A DNA stretch of 64,000 nucleotides from Eremothecium cymbalariae DBVPG#7215 (GCF_000235365.1 NC_016450.1:930001-994000); one strand, 5' to 3'; counted from the first letter of the stretch, positions 37,318 to 49,300 are shown. Numbers and translations are program-made. The notes: generated by a model not told the origin, from the sequence alone.

Positions 37318-38952
37318 ATGGATGAGAAAGAGCAAAGGCGGTTACAAAGGAGGAGAGTTATTGGTGCATGGAGGGTGCCATTGTTGACAGGGTTCTTAAT
37401 CTGTTTGTATTATTCGTACTTGTATTCCTATAAGTTTTTTGTTCAAGAGGCTTATTTAATAGATAAGCGTAATCCACAGGTAGGCACTGGATTTAGGCTT
37501 ACACGAATACATCATCATGGTGTTGGTAAGGATTATGGGAGGCATATGGTCGTTGATATGAATCAGAAGTATATGGAGGCAGCATGGCGAAACTTTGAGG
37601 AGCTTGTTTCGGCGAATGTAGACGGTGAAGAGGAGCTTTGGACCACCAACAAAGAGTATGCGGGTGTTAATCCTTTTAATTATACTTTTAGGCTGAAGCA
37701 AGATGTTATCAAGATGGTACGTTTAGCGGAGCGGGAACCCGACTGGGTAGAAAGTTACTTAGATTTTGCACGTGAGAATCCGCAACTGGCTTCCAAGGTT
37801 GACTTTGATTGGGTTGATGATGATGTTGTTGCTCCTAATATTTCTGACAAGGAGACTGTTATATCCCTCGCGTTGATGTCTTCGAATGCATATGTGAAGT
37901 TGCCGAATACTGGAGATTGGCGCAACATAACATCATGGGATAACCCAGATACAGAGGGGGACGGTGGGCTTGGATGGGATAGCGATGGGCTTAGGGCACA
38001 CGTATTTAACAATGAGGACAATTCAATTGTTGTTATTGCAATAAAGGGCACCAGCAGTCAGATCATTCCCGGGTCGGGAAGTGAGGGAAGTGATGAAACC
38101 AGTTCTAACGATAAAATAAACGATAATTTGCTATTCTCATGCTGCTGTGCGCGTGTTAGTTATTTGTGGACAACGGTCTGTGACTGTTATATGAGCTCCT
38201 ACACCTGTGATGAGACCTGTTTGGAGAAAGAACTCAGAAGGAAGGACCGCTACTATCACGCTGCTCTAGACTTGTATAGACAGGTGCAGAGAGACTTCCC
38301 ACATTCAACCATTTGGATGACTGGTCATTCTCTTGGTGGTGCTCTCTCTAGTCTCATAGGTAGAACTTTTGGAGTACCGGCTGTTGCATTCCAAGCTCCT
38401 GGTGAGCTATTAGCTGCAAAAAGGTTACATCTTCCCCAACCTCCGGGATTGCCACCCTATACGCAGGGTTTATGGAATTTCGGTCATACCGCGGATCCTA
38501 TATTCATGGGAACTTGCAATGGTGCCAGTTCCTCATGCTCCATGGCCGGCTATGCGATGGAAACAAGCTGTCATATGGGCAAGAGTTGCGTCTACGATGT
38601 CGTAAACGACTCTGGATGGCATGTAAACTTACTGAATCACAGAATACATACCGTAATTGATGAAATCCTCATGAAGTATGACCATGTGGCTTTCTGTAAA
38701 GAAGCAGAACCGTGTCATGACTGCCATAACTGGGATTATATTAGATATAAAGGGGATCAACCCCAAAAATCACCCTCCTTACCTTCCTCTACCTCAAGAG
38801 CTACAATTACTACTATTTCCACCACTCCAGACCCTTCTTCTTCATCCACATCCACCTCCACAAGCGCATCATGCAAAGGTCGGAACTGGTTCGGCTTTTG
38901 CACCGAATATGCAACAATCCATAGTACTGCTATTTCCAATTCGATACCATAA
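37318..38952 (+). CDS. ATG15: autophagic body lipase Atg15
   Basis: The product (544 aa) is a vacuolar phospholipase that breaks autophagic bodies and Cvt vesicles. A single N-terminal membrane anchor (residues about 15-38) gives type II topology for delivery through multivesicular bodies. The lipase nucleophile elbow is G336-H-S338-LGG in WMTGHSLGGALSS. The likely acid and base lie in TADPIFMG and GWHVNLLNHRIHT. Several NxT/NxS sequons and many cysteines fit a luminal enzyme. The C-terminus is a Ser/Thr-rich tail. Length fits S. cerevisiae (520 aa), and position matches YCR068W. Confidence 0.95.
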   Translation: MDEKEQRRLQRRRVIGAWRVPLLTGFLICLYYSYLYSYKFFVQEAYLIDKRNPQVGTGFRLTRIHHHGVGKDYGRHMVVDMNQKYMEAAWRNFEELVSANVDGEEELWTTNKEYAGVNPFNYTFRLKQDVIKMVRLAEREPDWVESYLDFARENPQLASKVDFDWVDDDVVAPNISDKETVISLALMSSNAYVKLPNTGDWRNITSWDNPDTEGDGGLGWDSDGLRAHVFNNEDNSIVVIAIKGTSSQIIPGSGSEGSDETSSNDKINDNLLFSCCCARVSYLWTTVCDCYMSSYTCDETCLEKELRRKDRYYHAALDLYRQVQRDFPHSTIWMTGHSLGGALSSLIGRTFGVPAVAFQAPGELLAAKRLHLPQPPGLPPYTQGLWNFGHTADPIFMGTCNGASSSCSMAGYAMETSCHMGKSCVYDVVNDSGWHVNLLNHRIHTVIDEILMKYDHVAFCKEAEPCHDCHNWDYIRYKGDQPQKSPSLPSSTSRATITTISTTPDPSSSSTSTSTSASCKGRNWFGFCTEYATIHSTAISNSIP

Positions 38953-39529
38953 TCACTATTATCAGCCACCGTAAACAAGTCATGATGTTCCTATCTACCA
39001 CTATACGCATAATGTAACTAACCAACAACTAAACCAAAAAAATATTTGGTTCAAACTCTAAAATAGCTTGAAGATAATCCTAATATACCTGATATTGTCT
39101 TGAACTATATATGCTGCATTCATATTTTTTATTAACTTAAGCCCTCTCGGGCTATTACGTAACGTAATGTCAAATTATTCATAGCATCAAAATAATATTC
39201 CATACATAAATTAAACTCTCGAAATAGACTTGAATCCCTCTATTCGAACACTACGTGACGTGCTCCACATCACTGACACTTGAAGGTAGCAACGGCATTA
39301 CTCTGTCCTCTACTGCTTTCAATAATACCCCTAAGAAAATCTAGTTTCGTCCATAAACCACAACATTAAAAAAACAGTCAAGTTGCTACAGTATCCCAAG
39401 TTTGATGGGAACAAATTATACAAAGACATAAAGAGCTGACCCATTAGCTATATTGAAAGATTAATTATTAACTGGGCGGTGCTATTCTATCAAAACTGCT
39501 ATTATACAAGATTTGATCATTAGGGAGGT
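38953..39529. other. intergenic region between ATG15 and CPR4/8
   Basis: About 580 bp hold no gene. There is a short hairpin AGCCC-TCTC-GGGCT (39140-39153) followed by the palindrome ATTACGT-A-ACGTAAT (39154-39168), and a TACGTGACGTG stretch near 39252. Confidence 0.55.
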
Positions 39530-40438
39530 ATGAATTTAAGACTCTTGTTGTCTGGTGTTCTCCTAATAGGGTTCGGATTATCCATTAATTTGAATGAGCA
39601 ATTTTATCCACCAGACCCGCCTACAACACATAGAGTTGTGATGGCCATTGAGTATAAATTTGAAGGTGAAATTAAGGAAGCAGAAATAATTATGGAGTTG
39701 TTTGATTCTGTGGTACCCAGGACTGTAGATAATTTCGTCAAAATTTCCAGAGGGGTGAAGGCTCGTGTTGAAGGACGGGATCCTAACGACTTAATATCTA
39801 TTTCTTACAATGGTAATACTTTCCATCGAGTTGTATTTGATTTCTTAATCCAAGCAGGGGATGTTATTCCCGACATAGGGAGTTTCTCAATATATGGGAA
39901 TAGGTTTGATGACGAAAGCTACGAGTTGAAATGCGATAGACCTGGGCGTGTAGCAATGGCAAAAACTGGCTCTCTGCCAGATCAAAATAATTCTCAATTC
40001 TTTATCGTTACCAATGTTACTCCAGATAGTAGTTCATACAACAATAGTGTTGTGTTTGGCCAGGTTACAAAAGGATTAGATGTGCTTATTGATGAGGTAC
40101 AGCATGTCGAAACGGATGAAAAATATAAGCCCATAAATGAGGTCAAAATTCTCTACTCGTATGTTGAAGGGTATTTCTTACCCACAAAGGACGATTTGCA
40201 TGCAGAATATAAGAAAAATGCGGAATTGTTCGAAAATGGTGACCGTCACATAGGTGTTAAAAGAAGTACTTTGTTGGGTAATACCAGACAGAAGTTGCAG
40301 CTCACTAAAACACAGGACTCAACCAACAGAGTGTTCTTTGGTGTGATGGCCGTGTTAGGTCTCTTCATGGTTTTGAAGAAATGGAGATATATTTTCCACA
40401 AATCTAGTTCAAGTGTCGTTTCTGTCAGAACCGCATAA
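39530..40438 (+). CDS. CPR4: secretory-pathway cyclophilin (Cpr4/Cpr8)
   Basis: The product (302 aa) is a peptidyl-prolyl isomerase of the secretory pathway. Residues 1-18 are a signal peptide. The cyclophilin domain has VPRTVDNFVKISRG, the catalytic FHRVVFDFLIQAGD, AMAKTGSLPDQNNSQFFIV and VVFGQVTKGLDVL. A C-terminal membrane segment (VFFGVMAVLGLFMVL) is followed by a basic tail. This layout is that of S. cerevisiae Cpr4 and Cpr8, whose loci (YCR069W, YNR028W) both correspond to this position, so it stands for both. NxS/NxT sequons occur in the domain. Confidence 0.9.
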   Translation: MNLRLLLSGVLLIGFGLSINLNEQFYPPDPPTTHRVVMAIEYKFEGEIKEAEIIMELFDSVVPRTVDNFVKISRGVKARVEGRDPNDLISISYNGNTFHRVVFDFLIQAGDVIPDIGSFSIYGNRFDDESYELKCDRPGRVAMAKTGSLPDQNNSQFFIVTNVTPDSSSYNNSVVFGQVTKGLDVLIDEVQHVETDEKYKPINEVKILYSYVEGYFLPTKDDLHAEYKKNAELFENGDRHIGVKRSTLLGNTRQKLQLTKTQDSTNRVFFGVMAVLGLFMVLKKWRYIFHKSSSSVVSVRTA

Positions 40439-40588
40439 AATATGGGGCTCTCTTAATAAAAACAAGTAATTGTGTTTTACTTGAGACAATCAAATGTGTT
40501 ATTTTATCAACTAAACAGTCTGATCATTGAAAAAGGGAAATTTACCCCTAGTAAATTTATAATTCAACTATATTGACTTTTTATGACT

Positions 40589-41896
40589 TTATTTAGTACT
40601 GCTGTCGTGGTTCTTCAGCGCTTTTTCTAATTTTGTTTGTAGATGCTCTGCATCTAAGTACTTTCCAATAAAAACAAACTTACATTCTTCGACGTTGGGT
40701 AAAAGGTCACCGGGTAAAATATCATATGTATTTCTTACTCCCTGCACAATTTTTACATCTGTTCCAACGATTATCAGCGCTTTTGTTCGGTGAACTTCCA
40801 GCCCAATCTCTGTCCCATCCTCATCCCTGCCAAAGTCTCTCCATAGAAGCAATTGGAGAAACTGCTCCTCAATCACTTGAAATTCCTCGTAATTTTTTAA
40901 AGGTCTACAGCTCAGCGTGACTGTTGATATCCGTGGATCATGAAAGGTCCCATGTGTCTCTAGTATATTAGAAACGGTAAAGGCATGTAAATTCAAAATT
41001 TTATCTAGAGATATGTTGCCATATTTTGTGTGATAAATAGGAGCAAGTGCATTAATACCTTGAACTCTATCCTCAACTTGGGCAACCGCCATTTCGGATT
41101 TTTCTAATTTATCAATTTTATTTAAAAGTATTGTATCAGCCATCGCTATTTGCAAATGTGCAACTGTAATGCCATCGTCTAAAACCACCTTTTCACCATG
41201 CCAGTGGCTATCTCCTGTCACATCATCCAGGCAAGACAAAATATGCTCACTGTCTAGAACCGTAACAATACCATCTATATAGATGTTACTGCTTAAGCCC
41301 TCGTCCTGCCAAAACATCCTGGCAATTGGTGCGGGATCAGCGATACCACTTGTTTCCAACAATATGTAATCGATCTTCCCCGGCGATCGCGCAACCATAG
41401 CCTCAATGGCTTTAACACCTACATCCTTCAAACTACAACACAAACATCCATTGCCTAAATCTAACCATTCCTCGTAGGATTTGCCGTTGTTCCTAATCGT
41501 CATCGACTTTTCGATTTCCGAAGAATCTCCAAATTCGTTTAAAATCACAGCAATCTTCAACTCTGAGCCCTTAAGTACAATTCTCTCTAATAATGTAGAT
41601 TTCCCTGACCCTAAATAACCTGTAATTACGGTTACAGGGATCTTTTGCCGTGATTCCTTCTCCTCAGTAAACTGCTTATTAGCCATCATGATCTTTTTCT
41701 CACTAACCAAATTTAAACCTCCATCTGCTTTCACATTAGATAATATACTCTCTAAATCATCTTCGTCACCAGTAACCAACGGTGGTACATCACCATCTTC
41801 TTCTGCATTATACTTAAAGTCTTTCAATGGCATCTTCTTTCTCCTAGACACGCTTGTAGTTTGATGAACATACACCATACTTGCGTTGGACATCAT
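40589..41896 (-). CDS. ZNG1: CobW/ZNG1-type zinc chaperone GTPase (YNR029C homolog)
   Basis: The product (435 aa) is a COG0523 GTPase. The ZNG1 group delivers zinc to methionine aminopeptidase 1. The P-loop is GYLGSGKST (K99, S100). The metal-binding CxCC is C151-L-C153-C154 (GNGCLCCSL), followed by ETSGIADPAP and NKID. An N-terminal DVPPLVTGDEDD segment resembles the metallopeptidase-docking motif of this group. The start is uncertain: ATG-ATG at 41896 is used, but M22 (MPLKDFKYN) would also keep all conserved parts. It is divergent from ALG12, as in S. cerevisiae. Confidence 0.9.
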   Translation of the reverse strand: MMSNASMVYVHQTTSVSRRKKMPLKDFKYNAEEDGDVPPLVTGDEDDLESILSNVKADGGLNLVSEKKIMMANKQFTEEKESRQKIPVTVITGYLGSGKSTLLERIVLKGSELKIAVILNEFGDSSEIEKSMTIRNNGKSYEEWLDLGNGCLCCSLKDVGVKAIEAMVARSPGKIDYILLETSGIADPAPIARMFWQDEGLSSNIYIDGIVTVLDSEHILSCLDDVTGDSHWHGEKVVLDDGITVAHLQIAMADTILLNKIDKLEKSEMAVAQVEDRVQGINALAPIYHTKYGNISLDKILNLHAFTVSNILETHGTFHDPRISTVTLSCRPLKNYEEFQVIEEQFLQLLLWRDFGRDEDGTEIGLEVHRTKALIIVGTDVKIVQGVRNTYDILPGDLLPNVEECKFVFIGKYLDAEHLQTKLEKALKNHDSSTK

Positions 41897-42113
41897 CGAA
41901 CCTTGTTAATTTTGTAAAGGGAACTAAGCTAGTTGAAATACATGTCATGTGACATATCAATGAAGATACACCTCTCTGGAAAGTGAACCCGTGGCCTTGC
42001 TCATCTTTACCAACTATCGCTTGCCGATAATTATCAAAGAAGTCCAAGATCGACGATTCAAGAACTAAGAAGCCGTCTTCAGCTATCCTTTTGAGCATTT
42101 TTGCATATGCATA

Positions 42114-43763
42114 ATGCGTCAAAGTTTACTGAACTTTACATTAATACTGGTTGTTGTAATTGGGCATCTGATCCTGTCGCCTTATACAAAAGTTGAAGAA
42201 TCGTTTACAATTCAAGCAATTCACGACATCCTTAAATATGGCATATTGGATATTTCGAAGTATGATCATATTAAATTTAGTGGTGTTGTACCACGAACAT
42301 TCGTGGGTCCCTTGATTATAGCTTTGCTCACAAAGCCCTTTTCATGGATCATGGAGATGTTGCTCTGGATAATGAAGGGAGATTCCTTGGACGGAATGAA
42401 TTGGTTACTTCAATACATTTCCAGAGGTATAATTGGATTGTTAAATGCGTTGGCTTTGAACATACTGAATGAGACAGCTAGTCGAGTCTTGCTGGAAACG
42501 CAACAAACAAATTCAAAGACAAATATAAAGACATGGACTAGCAGAAACTGGTTCGTCCTGTTTCTGGTAACACAATTCCATATGATGTATTATGCATCCA
42601 GACCGCTGCCAAATTTTGTGGTGACTTTACCACTATCAAATATAGGCTTATCTTGGGCACTTGAAGAATCTTACGAAGCTGCAATTGCCTTACTATCGTT
42701 TACCGCTATAGTGTTCCGACTGGAATTAGGTGTTCTATGTTTTGGAATTGCATTTTGGTCTTACGTCTACAAAAAGGTAACTATCAAGAATATTGCAAAG
42801 TTTGGATTGATCGGCCTTGGAATTGGTATTATGCTTTCGTCAATCATAGATTCATATTTTTGGCAGACGTGCTGCGTGCCAGAAATTAGTGCTTTTGTGT
42901 TCAATGTTATTGATGGGCAATCTTCCAACTGGGGAACTGAGCCATTTATGGCATATATTTCTACATATCTTCCTAAGATCTTCTTACTACCAACTTTTCT
43001 GCTGTTTGGGGGGTTGGGCTTCAAAGTTGCACCAAGATCATTTCGGATTATTTTATTGGCCTCCATTCTCCATATCTTTGGTTTATCATTGCAGCCACAT
43101 AAGGAATGGAGGTTTATTATCTACACTATTCCATCAATTACATTGCTGTGCAGTACTGGTGTTGCATCTTTGAATAGTAAGTTTGATTTGCAGTCTATTC
43201 AAAATTCACTAGTCTCAAGCATGCTGCTGATATCTGTAGTGATACCTTTAGCTGCTAGCTTGGGGTTTTCTTTCGTGTCGTCTATGAACTACCCCGGTGG
43301 AGAAGCATTGGCCAGTTTCAATGACTATGTTCTTTGCAACAACATTAGTAATGCTACTGTACACCTCGATGTTCCAACTTGTATGTCCGGAGCCACTTTG
43401 TTTGGTCAACTTCCGGAGAAGTTCAATATTACATATGACAAAACAGAGGATTACACTCTTGAAAGCATGTGGCCCTCATTTGACTACGCAATCATGTTGA
43501 ATTCAGCACCAGAACCGCTCCTTGTAAGTACCAGCTGTAGTTGGGAATTGTTGCGTTCTTCTGAGGACCTGAACGCTGAACAGGCACTTGTATCAACCAT
43601 CGACACCAGCCTAAGATCAGCAATTAGAGCTATATATGAGTTTCAGTTTAAAAGGTTGTTTTCTTTAATGCGTATTGTGGCCAAGAAATTTCTCCACAAT
43701 GGGGATTGGTATATATACAAGCAAACATGTCATAACCCCAACCCACAACATATCGATAAGTAA
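42114..43763 (+). CDS. ALG12: alpha-1,6-mannosyltransferase Alg12
   Basis: The product (549 aa) adds the eighth mannose (alpha-1,6) to the dolichol-linked oligosaccharide in the ER lumen. It is a GT22-family multi-spanning protein with the early luminal acidic motif YTKVEESF and the GT22 signature PHKEWRFIIYTIP. About ten hydrophobic segments are visible. Length equals S. cerevisiae Alg12 (551 aa), and the gene order YNR029C-ALG12 is conserved. Confidence 0.94.
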   Translation: MRQSLLNFTLILVVVIGHLILSPYTKVEESFTIQAIHDILKYGILDISKYDHIKFSGVVPRTFVGPLIIALLTKPFSWIMEMLLWIMKGDSLDGMNWLLQYISRGIIGLLNALALNILNETASRVLLETQQTNSKTNIKTWTSRNWFVLFLVTQFHMMYYASRPLPNFVVTLPLSNIGLSWALEESYEAAIALLSFTAIVFRLELGVLCFGIAFWSYVYKKVTIKNIAKFGLIGLGIGIMLSSIIDSYFWQTCCVPEISAFVFNVIDGQSSNWGTEPFMAYISTYLPKIFLLPTFLLFGGLGFKVAPRSFRIILLASILHIFGLSLQPHKEWRFIIYTIPSITLLCSTGVASLNSKFDLQSIQNSLVSSMLLISVVIPLAASLGFSFVSSMNYPGGEALASFNDYVLCNNISNATVHLDVPTCMSGATLFGQLPEKFNITYDKTEDYTLESMWPSFDYAIMLNSAPEPLLVSTSCSWELLRSSEDLNAEQALVSTIDTSLRSAIRAIYEFQFKRLFSLMRIVAKKFLHNGDWYIYKQTCHNPNPQHIDK

Positions 43764-43864
43764 AGGACTTTTGGTTGACTATATACATGTACATGACCAC
43801 AACTAACCCTAAAAACCTGAGCAATATTCCAAACCATCAACCTATAAGCAGCTGTTAACCAACA

Positions 43865-44383
43865 TTAAAAGGCTTCAGACAGCACTCTTTTGACAGCTTT
43901 GACATAATCACCTGAAATAACTATTTTTCTAGATTGCATTAAAACCTTCCAGGAATCTCTAGGAATGTCTGGGAGCGACTTTTGTAAATCATTTCTCAAC
44001 TGAATAATATCACCTTGGACATTCTTGATGAGAGTTACAGCTGCATTACCACTCTTAATATCAGTATAAACAGGCAGACTTCCATGTATGCTTCTTGAAA
44101 TGAAATACATATTTTTACCAAATTTAGATGAACCGACGAGTTGATCGGGATTAACATCCCTGATATGTGGAAATACACTAAAACTAGAGTTCTGAGTATC
44201 AAATTCCGCACTCAGTTCTGGTACTTCACGTGATTGCGGTGAGTTATCCATAGCGTTCATGTTATCTAAATGAGCTCCATCACCATTATATGGAGTTGCA
44301 TTGGTAGTTTGAAGCCTAATAAAAGTATGCCTCAAAATTTTAGACCTGCCAAAGATAAAAAACCTATGATTCCTGCCCAACAT
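43865..44383 (-). CDS. IMG2: mitochondrial large-subunit ribosomal protein mL49
   Basis: The product (172 aa) is the Img2/mL49 homolog of the mitochondrial ribosome. The first ~30 residues are basic and Arg-rich with Leu/Ile/Phe (MLGRNHRFFIFGRSKILRHTFIRL), typical of an import presequence. The Img2 domain reads FSVFPHIRD, SIHGSLPVYTDIKSG, VTLIKNVQGDI and SRKIVISGDYVKAVKRVL. Position before RSA4 matches YCR071C-YCR072C. Confidence 0.9.
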   Translation of the reverse strand: MLGRNHRFFIFGRSKILRHTFIRLQTTNATPYNGDGAHLDNMNAMDNSPQSREVPELSAEFDTQNSSFSVFPHIRDVNPDQLVGSSKFGKNMYFISRSIHGSLPVYTDIKSGNAAVTLIKNVQGDIIQLRNDLQKSLPDIPRDSWKVLMQSRKIVISGDYVKAVKRVLSEAF

Positions 44384-44600
44384 CCTCTAATCAACCTCCT
44401 TTAACCAAATGGTAAATAGAGATCTATCTATGTATTTCAGCACTTCTTAGTTAAAATTAAAGGCAAAACGAGAAAATTTTTAGACATCAAGAAACAAGGA
44501 ATGCGATCAACGTGGACAATGATATCGTCACTTAACGATTTATATTAAAACGAATATATTAATTACGAATAACTGATTCACATATGTGTATTTTATGGAT

Positions 44601-46145
44601 TCAATGTGTCCAGAGTCTGACCATTTTATCTTTACCTCCACTGCATACACTTTTGCCATCGGCGCTCCAGTCAACTGTATATACCTCATCATTATGACCC
44701 GGTAAATCAACTGCAAGCTTTCTAGTTCTAACGTCCCAAACTTTTAGAGTGGTATCTTTTGAGCAAGATACTAGTAAGCGGCAGTCTGATGACCATGCTA
44801 CTTGGTATACGCTCGCTACGTGCCCTCTAAAAGTGGAAATAAATTTTCCACTGCTTCCCTCCCATAGCTTGATGGAGTTGTCAAAGGAAGCAGACACAAT
44901 GTATCTACCATCAGGTGAAAATGCAACATGGTTTACTAGCTTTTGGTGACCCGTCATTCTAGTAAGAGGTTTGGTTCCTTTCAATGGATTCCATAAATAC
45001 ATAGTAAAATCATCACTAGCAGTAGCGATCAATTCTTCTAGTACACCATTTCTTTTTGCTACCTTCTCGTAATTTTTCAATGCTCTCTTTTGTGCTTCTT
45101 CTGCAGTTGCTGGTCTGCTATAAGTATGATCAAAGGCTCCGACTTTCAATGCGTAATCAGTAGACAGAGATAAATGGTTCACCCAATGAGCGTGGGACTT
45201 CAGTATATTAATACACTTACCCCCAGCATTCATATCCCAGCATCGAATGGTACGGTCATGTGATCCAGTGTATATTACGCCCTGCCCTCCCCACTTAATA
45301 CAGGAAACAGAAGACGTATGCCCACTTAAGGTCAGGATACATTGTCTTCTTACAGTGTCCCAAACTTTAATAGTTCCGTCCTTTGAGGCGGAAGCAATTC
45401 TAGGCTTGTTTCCTGGCGTGACCAAATGAATTGGTTCCCAACTCATAGAGGTGATCCATTTAGAATGACCTCTTAGTGCATCACCTTTTGAGTCACCCGT
45501 TTGGGCGTCCCATAAGCGAATAGTATTATCCATAGACCCTGTTGCGATAACTTCGCCATCTGCCGACCAAGCCACACATAACACCCAGTTCGTGTGACCT
45601 TTCAATGTATAAATTGGAGTTTGTGTATCACAATCCCATATACGAGCATTGTTATCACCAGAACCAGTTACCATTCGAGAGCTCGTGTGTGGCGCAAAGG
45701 TAGAGCATAATATAGTAGAACTATGACCTGCAATAGCCGAAGAACTTCTAGTAACCGGCCTTACTTTAAAAACAGCTTTAGGAGTATAGACTAACGTAAT
45801 AAAATCCTCAGTGGTTTTCAGCCCCGATTTGAAAATCGAATGATACAAATTATCTTTAATATCTATCATTTCCTCGGCATCGTCTTTGCTTTTATTTTGC
45901 ACCAAACAACTAAACGTGTACGGTACCGGTTCATCGGTATTATTAAGCTTGTTCAATAACTCTTCTAACTGCCTTTCGGTAATTGAAGCAGGGATTCTCA
46001 CAGAACCTTCAATGGTTTCACCAGTATCAAATGCCTGGAATTTCACCAACACATTTGGTAGGTCTTTTGGAACGATATCGACTTCTCGAGGTTGAGTGGC
46101 CTCCCTCTTCTGTTTTTTTGATGCAGGTGGTAGTACTGTAGCCAT
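44601..46145 (-). CDS. RSA4: 60S ribosome assembly WD40 protein Rsa4 (notchless)
   Basis: The product (514 aa) is Rsa4, which is pulled off pre-60S particles by the AAA protein Rea1. The N-terminal NLE ubiquitin-like domain (VLVKFQAFDTGETIEGSVRIPASITERQLEELLNKL) binds Rea1. Eight WD repeats follow (for example GHTNWVLCVAWSADGEVIATGSMDNTIRLWD). The open frame runs 38 codons further upstream; the ATG at 46145 (MATVLPPASKKQKR) gives the family length (515 aa in S. cerevisiae). Confidence 0.96.
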   Translation of the reverse strand: MATVLPPASKKQKREATQPREVDIVPKDLPNVLVKFQAFDTGETIEGSVRIPASITERQLEELLNKLNNTDEPVPYTFSCLVQNKSKDDAEEMIDIKDNLYHSIFKSGLKTTEDFITLVYTPKAVFKVRPVTRSSSAIAGHSSTILCSTFAPHTSSRMVTGSGDNNARIWDCDTQTPIYTLKGHTNWVLCVAWSADGEVIATGSMDNTIRLWDAQTGDSKGDALRGHSKWITSMSWEPIHLVTPGNKPRIASASKDGTIKVWDTVRRQCILTLSGHTSSVSCIKWGGQGVIYTGSHDRTIRCWDMNAGGKCINILKSHAHWVNHLSLSTDYALKVGAFDHTYSRPATAEEAQKRALKNYEKVAKRNGVLEELIATASDDFTMYLWNPLKGTKPLTRMTGHQKLVNHVAFSPDGRYIVSASFDNSIKLWEGSSGKFISTFRGHVASVYQVAWSSDCRLLVSCSKDTTLKVWDVRTRKLAVDLPGHNDEVYTVDWSADGKSVCSGGKDKMVRLWTH

Positions 46146-46394
46146 TATCACTTTATAACTAAATTCACTTTGCTTTGTGTAACTAATAAACCTGATGCCA
46201 TCTCGTCTCATCTCATCGACTGAGTTCATTTTTAAAGAATAGAAATCTAAAATTTTCAAACATCATAATACACGAACATAAATTAACCGACTTTGGTTGA
46301 AATATCAAATGAATGCAACTCTGATGATATATTTATCAATAAATAATCGTCACTGCAGGTTCATGCCCTACTAAAATATAGATCTAACTATGGA

Positions 46395-49300
46395 CTACAA
46401 TGTTGAAGCTTTTGTATCATCACGTTCCCTGAATATCTCCTCATTTACGTCTTCTCCAAATGCAATATTTCTAATCTCGACAATCCAAGGGTCCATAAGT
46501 AACTCTACAGCACTGGATCTCATGTTAGGGTCTTGAATCAGACACCTAGATAAAAATTTAATTCCGGTAGGAGACATTTCATGCTTGGTTGGAAAGCTTG
46601 GAATTTGACCTGCAGCAACCTGGTACATTATAGCCCATTGGTTGTCCAAGTTGGCCCAAGGCCTTCTCCCAGTCACCATTTCTAAAACAACACACCCCAA
46701 TGACCAAATATCGTCAGACCCGAATTTACCGTAACCTGAAGCACTAATAGACTCAGGTGACATATACATCGGTGTGCCAATCATCTTATCGGTACTGTCT
46801 CTACCATTATCCTCCGTTAACACTTTCGAACCATTTGTAGCAATTAATTTTGCAGCACCGAAATCTACATACTTAATGATACCATTGAAGTCTAAGAGAA
46901 TATTCTCCGGTTTGATATCTCGATGATGCACGCCCGACTCATGAAGATAAGCCAATCCTTCCAATAATTGAAGGGAATAAACTTGGGTGACCATTTCGTC
47001 CTCTATTCTCCCATGTTCCAGTAAGCTGGCCAGGGAACCACCTTCGCAATACTCCATAAAAATATTAACTCTGTCTCTGTGCACTTCGACACCATAATAT
47101 TGTACGATATTTGGATGGTTCAACATTTCCAAAACAGTCATTTCATCTTTAATCGATGGGAAAACCTGTCTCATCGACTTCCTATCATGGAACCTAATTT
47201 CTTTGACGGCTAGAATATCACCAGTATCCAAATTAACTGCTGAATATACTGAACCAAAAGAGCCACCTCCTATAAAACTGCGCTTTTGCCATCTAATGGA
47301 TACATTGTAAAGAGATGAAGCTAGTGATAGTAAATATTGGTTTTCTTTATCGGTGGCATCCAACACTTTACCAATCGGGCGACGTTTAGTGATCCTCCCT
47401 TCTAATTCTTTAATAGCCTCTAACCTCATCTTTGAATTAAATTCACTAACAACATCTTCGTCAGCCACTTCAATATCTATATTTGGTCGCATTTGCGGTA
47501 GCACAGTCTTTTCAGCTTCCCATGACCTGACACCCATAATATCAAAATGCGAAATTAGTAACGCCATACAACTAGAGATTTTGTCCTTAAGATTTTTAAA
47601 TTGCTCTTTATTAATTCCCAAAATGTTCCAACCACTAGTCATTTGCATGGCAAATTCTACAGCTGGAACACACCACCTGAAAGTCTTCGCATCATTTGGA
47701 TCGCAATCATCAACTAAGAATGTCAACCATTGTATACTAATTTTCAACAACATCATAATAATAATAGATTTCTTTTCATATGGCGCAACATTTGACCTCA
47801 AGAAATTTCTTGCAAAATCTCTACAAAAAATGAACACACTGTTCAGTGAGTCTATCCCGCGGAATTTAGATTTAATAGAATCCACCACTTTACAGTAATT
47901 TAACAAAGTGTGATAAGTAATGCGGAAGTATGCTTTATTAATCTTTTGTAAAGTGGCATCGGCATATCGAATGGAGCAACGTCTATCAACAAACATTACA
48001 GAATCGCTAGCAGAATGCTCAAATCGATCACATAGATAATCCATGGAATAGGTAGAACCCTGGTTAAACAACGTCAGTGTATTTGGTGCAACATTTATGT
48101 GAAAGTCATCTTTAGTTAATTCCTTTTCAGAAGAGAGGTTGTACATTTCCCCCTCCCACAGTACCGCTTCGCCAGGGCAAATAGCTAGTAAATAACCTAA
48201 AGATTTCAATTTAAGTTCCAGTTCGTAAAGTTCACCCTCTTCTTCATCCGTATCATACGCATTTGGTGATCTGTTACGGTTTCGCAGATAAAGCTTTCTA
48301 GGATTATCAGATTGTATATGGTAGAATGAAACACCATCGGGTCTATATTCTTGCACAAGCATCATATCTGAGCTAATCCCTTGTTCAACAGCAGTATAGA
48401 CAGATAAACTATTTTTAATTGAGACCCTTGGAATCAGATCGGAACCGACTTCCGTTCCATTTAAGATGTGTAGAATACTTTCACCAGAATATCCCAATAA
48501 CTCGGGACTTCCAAATAAATAAACACTATCATCTTCTAAATGCCCCCCAGTGTAAATCAAGAAGTGACCTGACTCCTTTAAGTTTTTAAATAACATTTCA
48601 CTGTCATTAATGCGATAGTTCGCCGAATTCTTCAATGCCTTTGTTAGTACATTAGAAAATCTATTCATCTTTCTTTTAAAAGAACCGATATGCTCCAGGG
48701 CAACAGCTATCCACTTTTCACACTCGGCTTTCGTATTCAGCTTTGTTATGTCATTATGTTCTGTTAAAACGTAGGAGTGTAGTCTATTAAGTAACCTTAG
48801 GGTTAAGTTGACGAAGCCTACTGATACAACTTCATTAGCACCGTCAATATAGCATCCAACATTTTTTAAATCCTCCCAATGAACGAATAAAACTTCGGGT
48901 TCCTTGAAAGTTTTAAAAGATTTCTTGGAAGAATCAACTAATTTAAGATTTAATAACCTGAAGAAATATCTTATAGCTTCATTTACAGTTTTATCAAAAC
49001 CACTGTCTATAATACTACTGCTTTCAATGATGTGATTGTTGCAGTAGAGACTCACAGTGTATTTAATCTGGACTGCAAGTTTAATATAAACTCTAAAATC
49101 ATCAATCATCTGATCAATCATCATCATCGTTGGTTGTTTTAATTTTTTAGCGTAATTTATCCTAATATGGATAATTTCTTTAATCAACTTGAGCGGAAAG
49201 GTTAATAGGGTGGTCAATAGTTCTTGGAGAGAAGGGAGATTCATTGCCACTACATTTTTAGCATATTCAATATGCATACACTTGGCCTTTAAGATCCAAG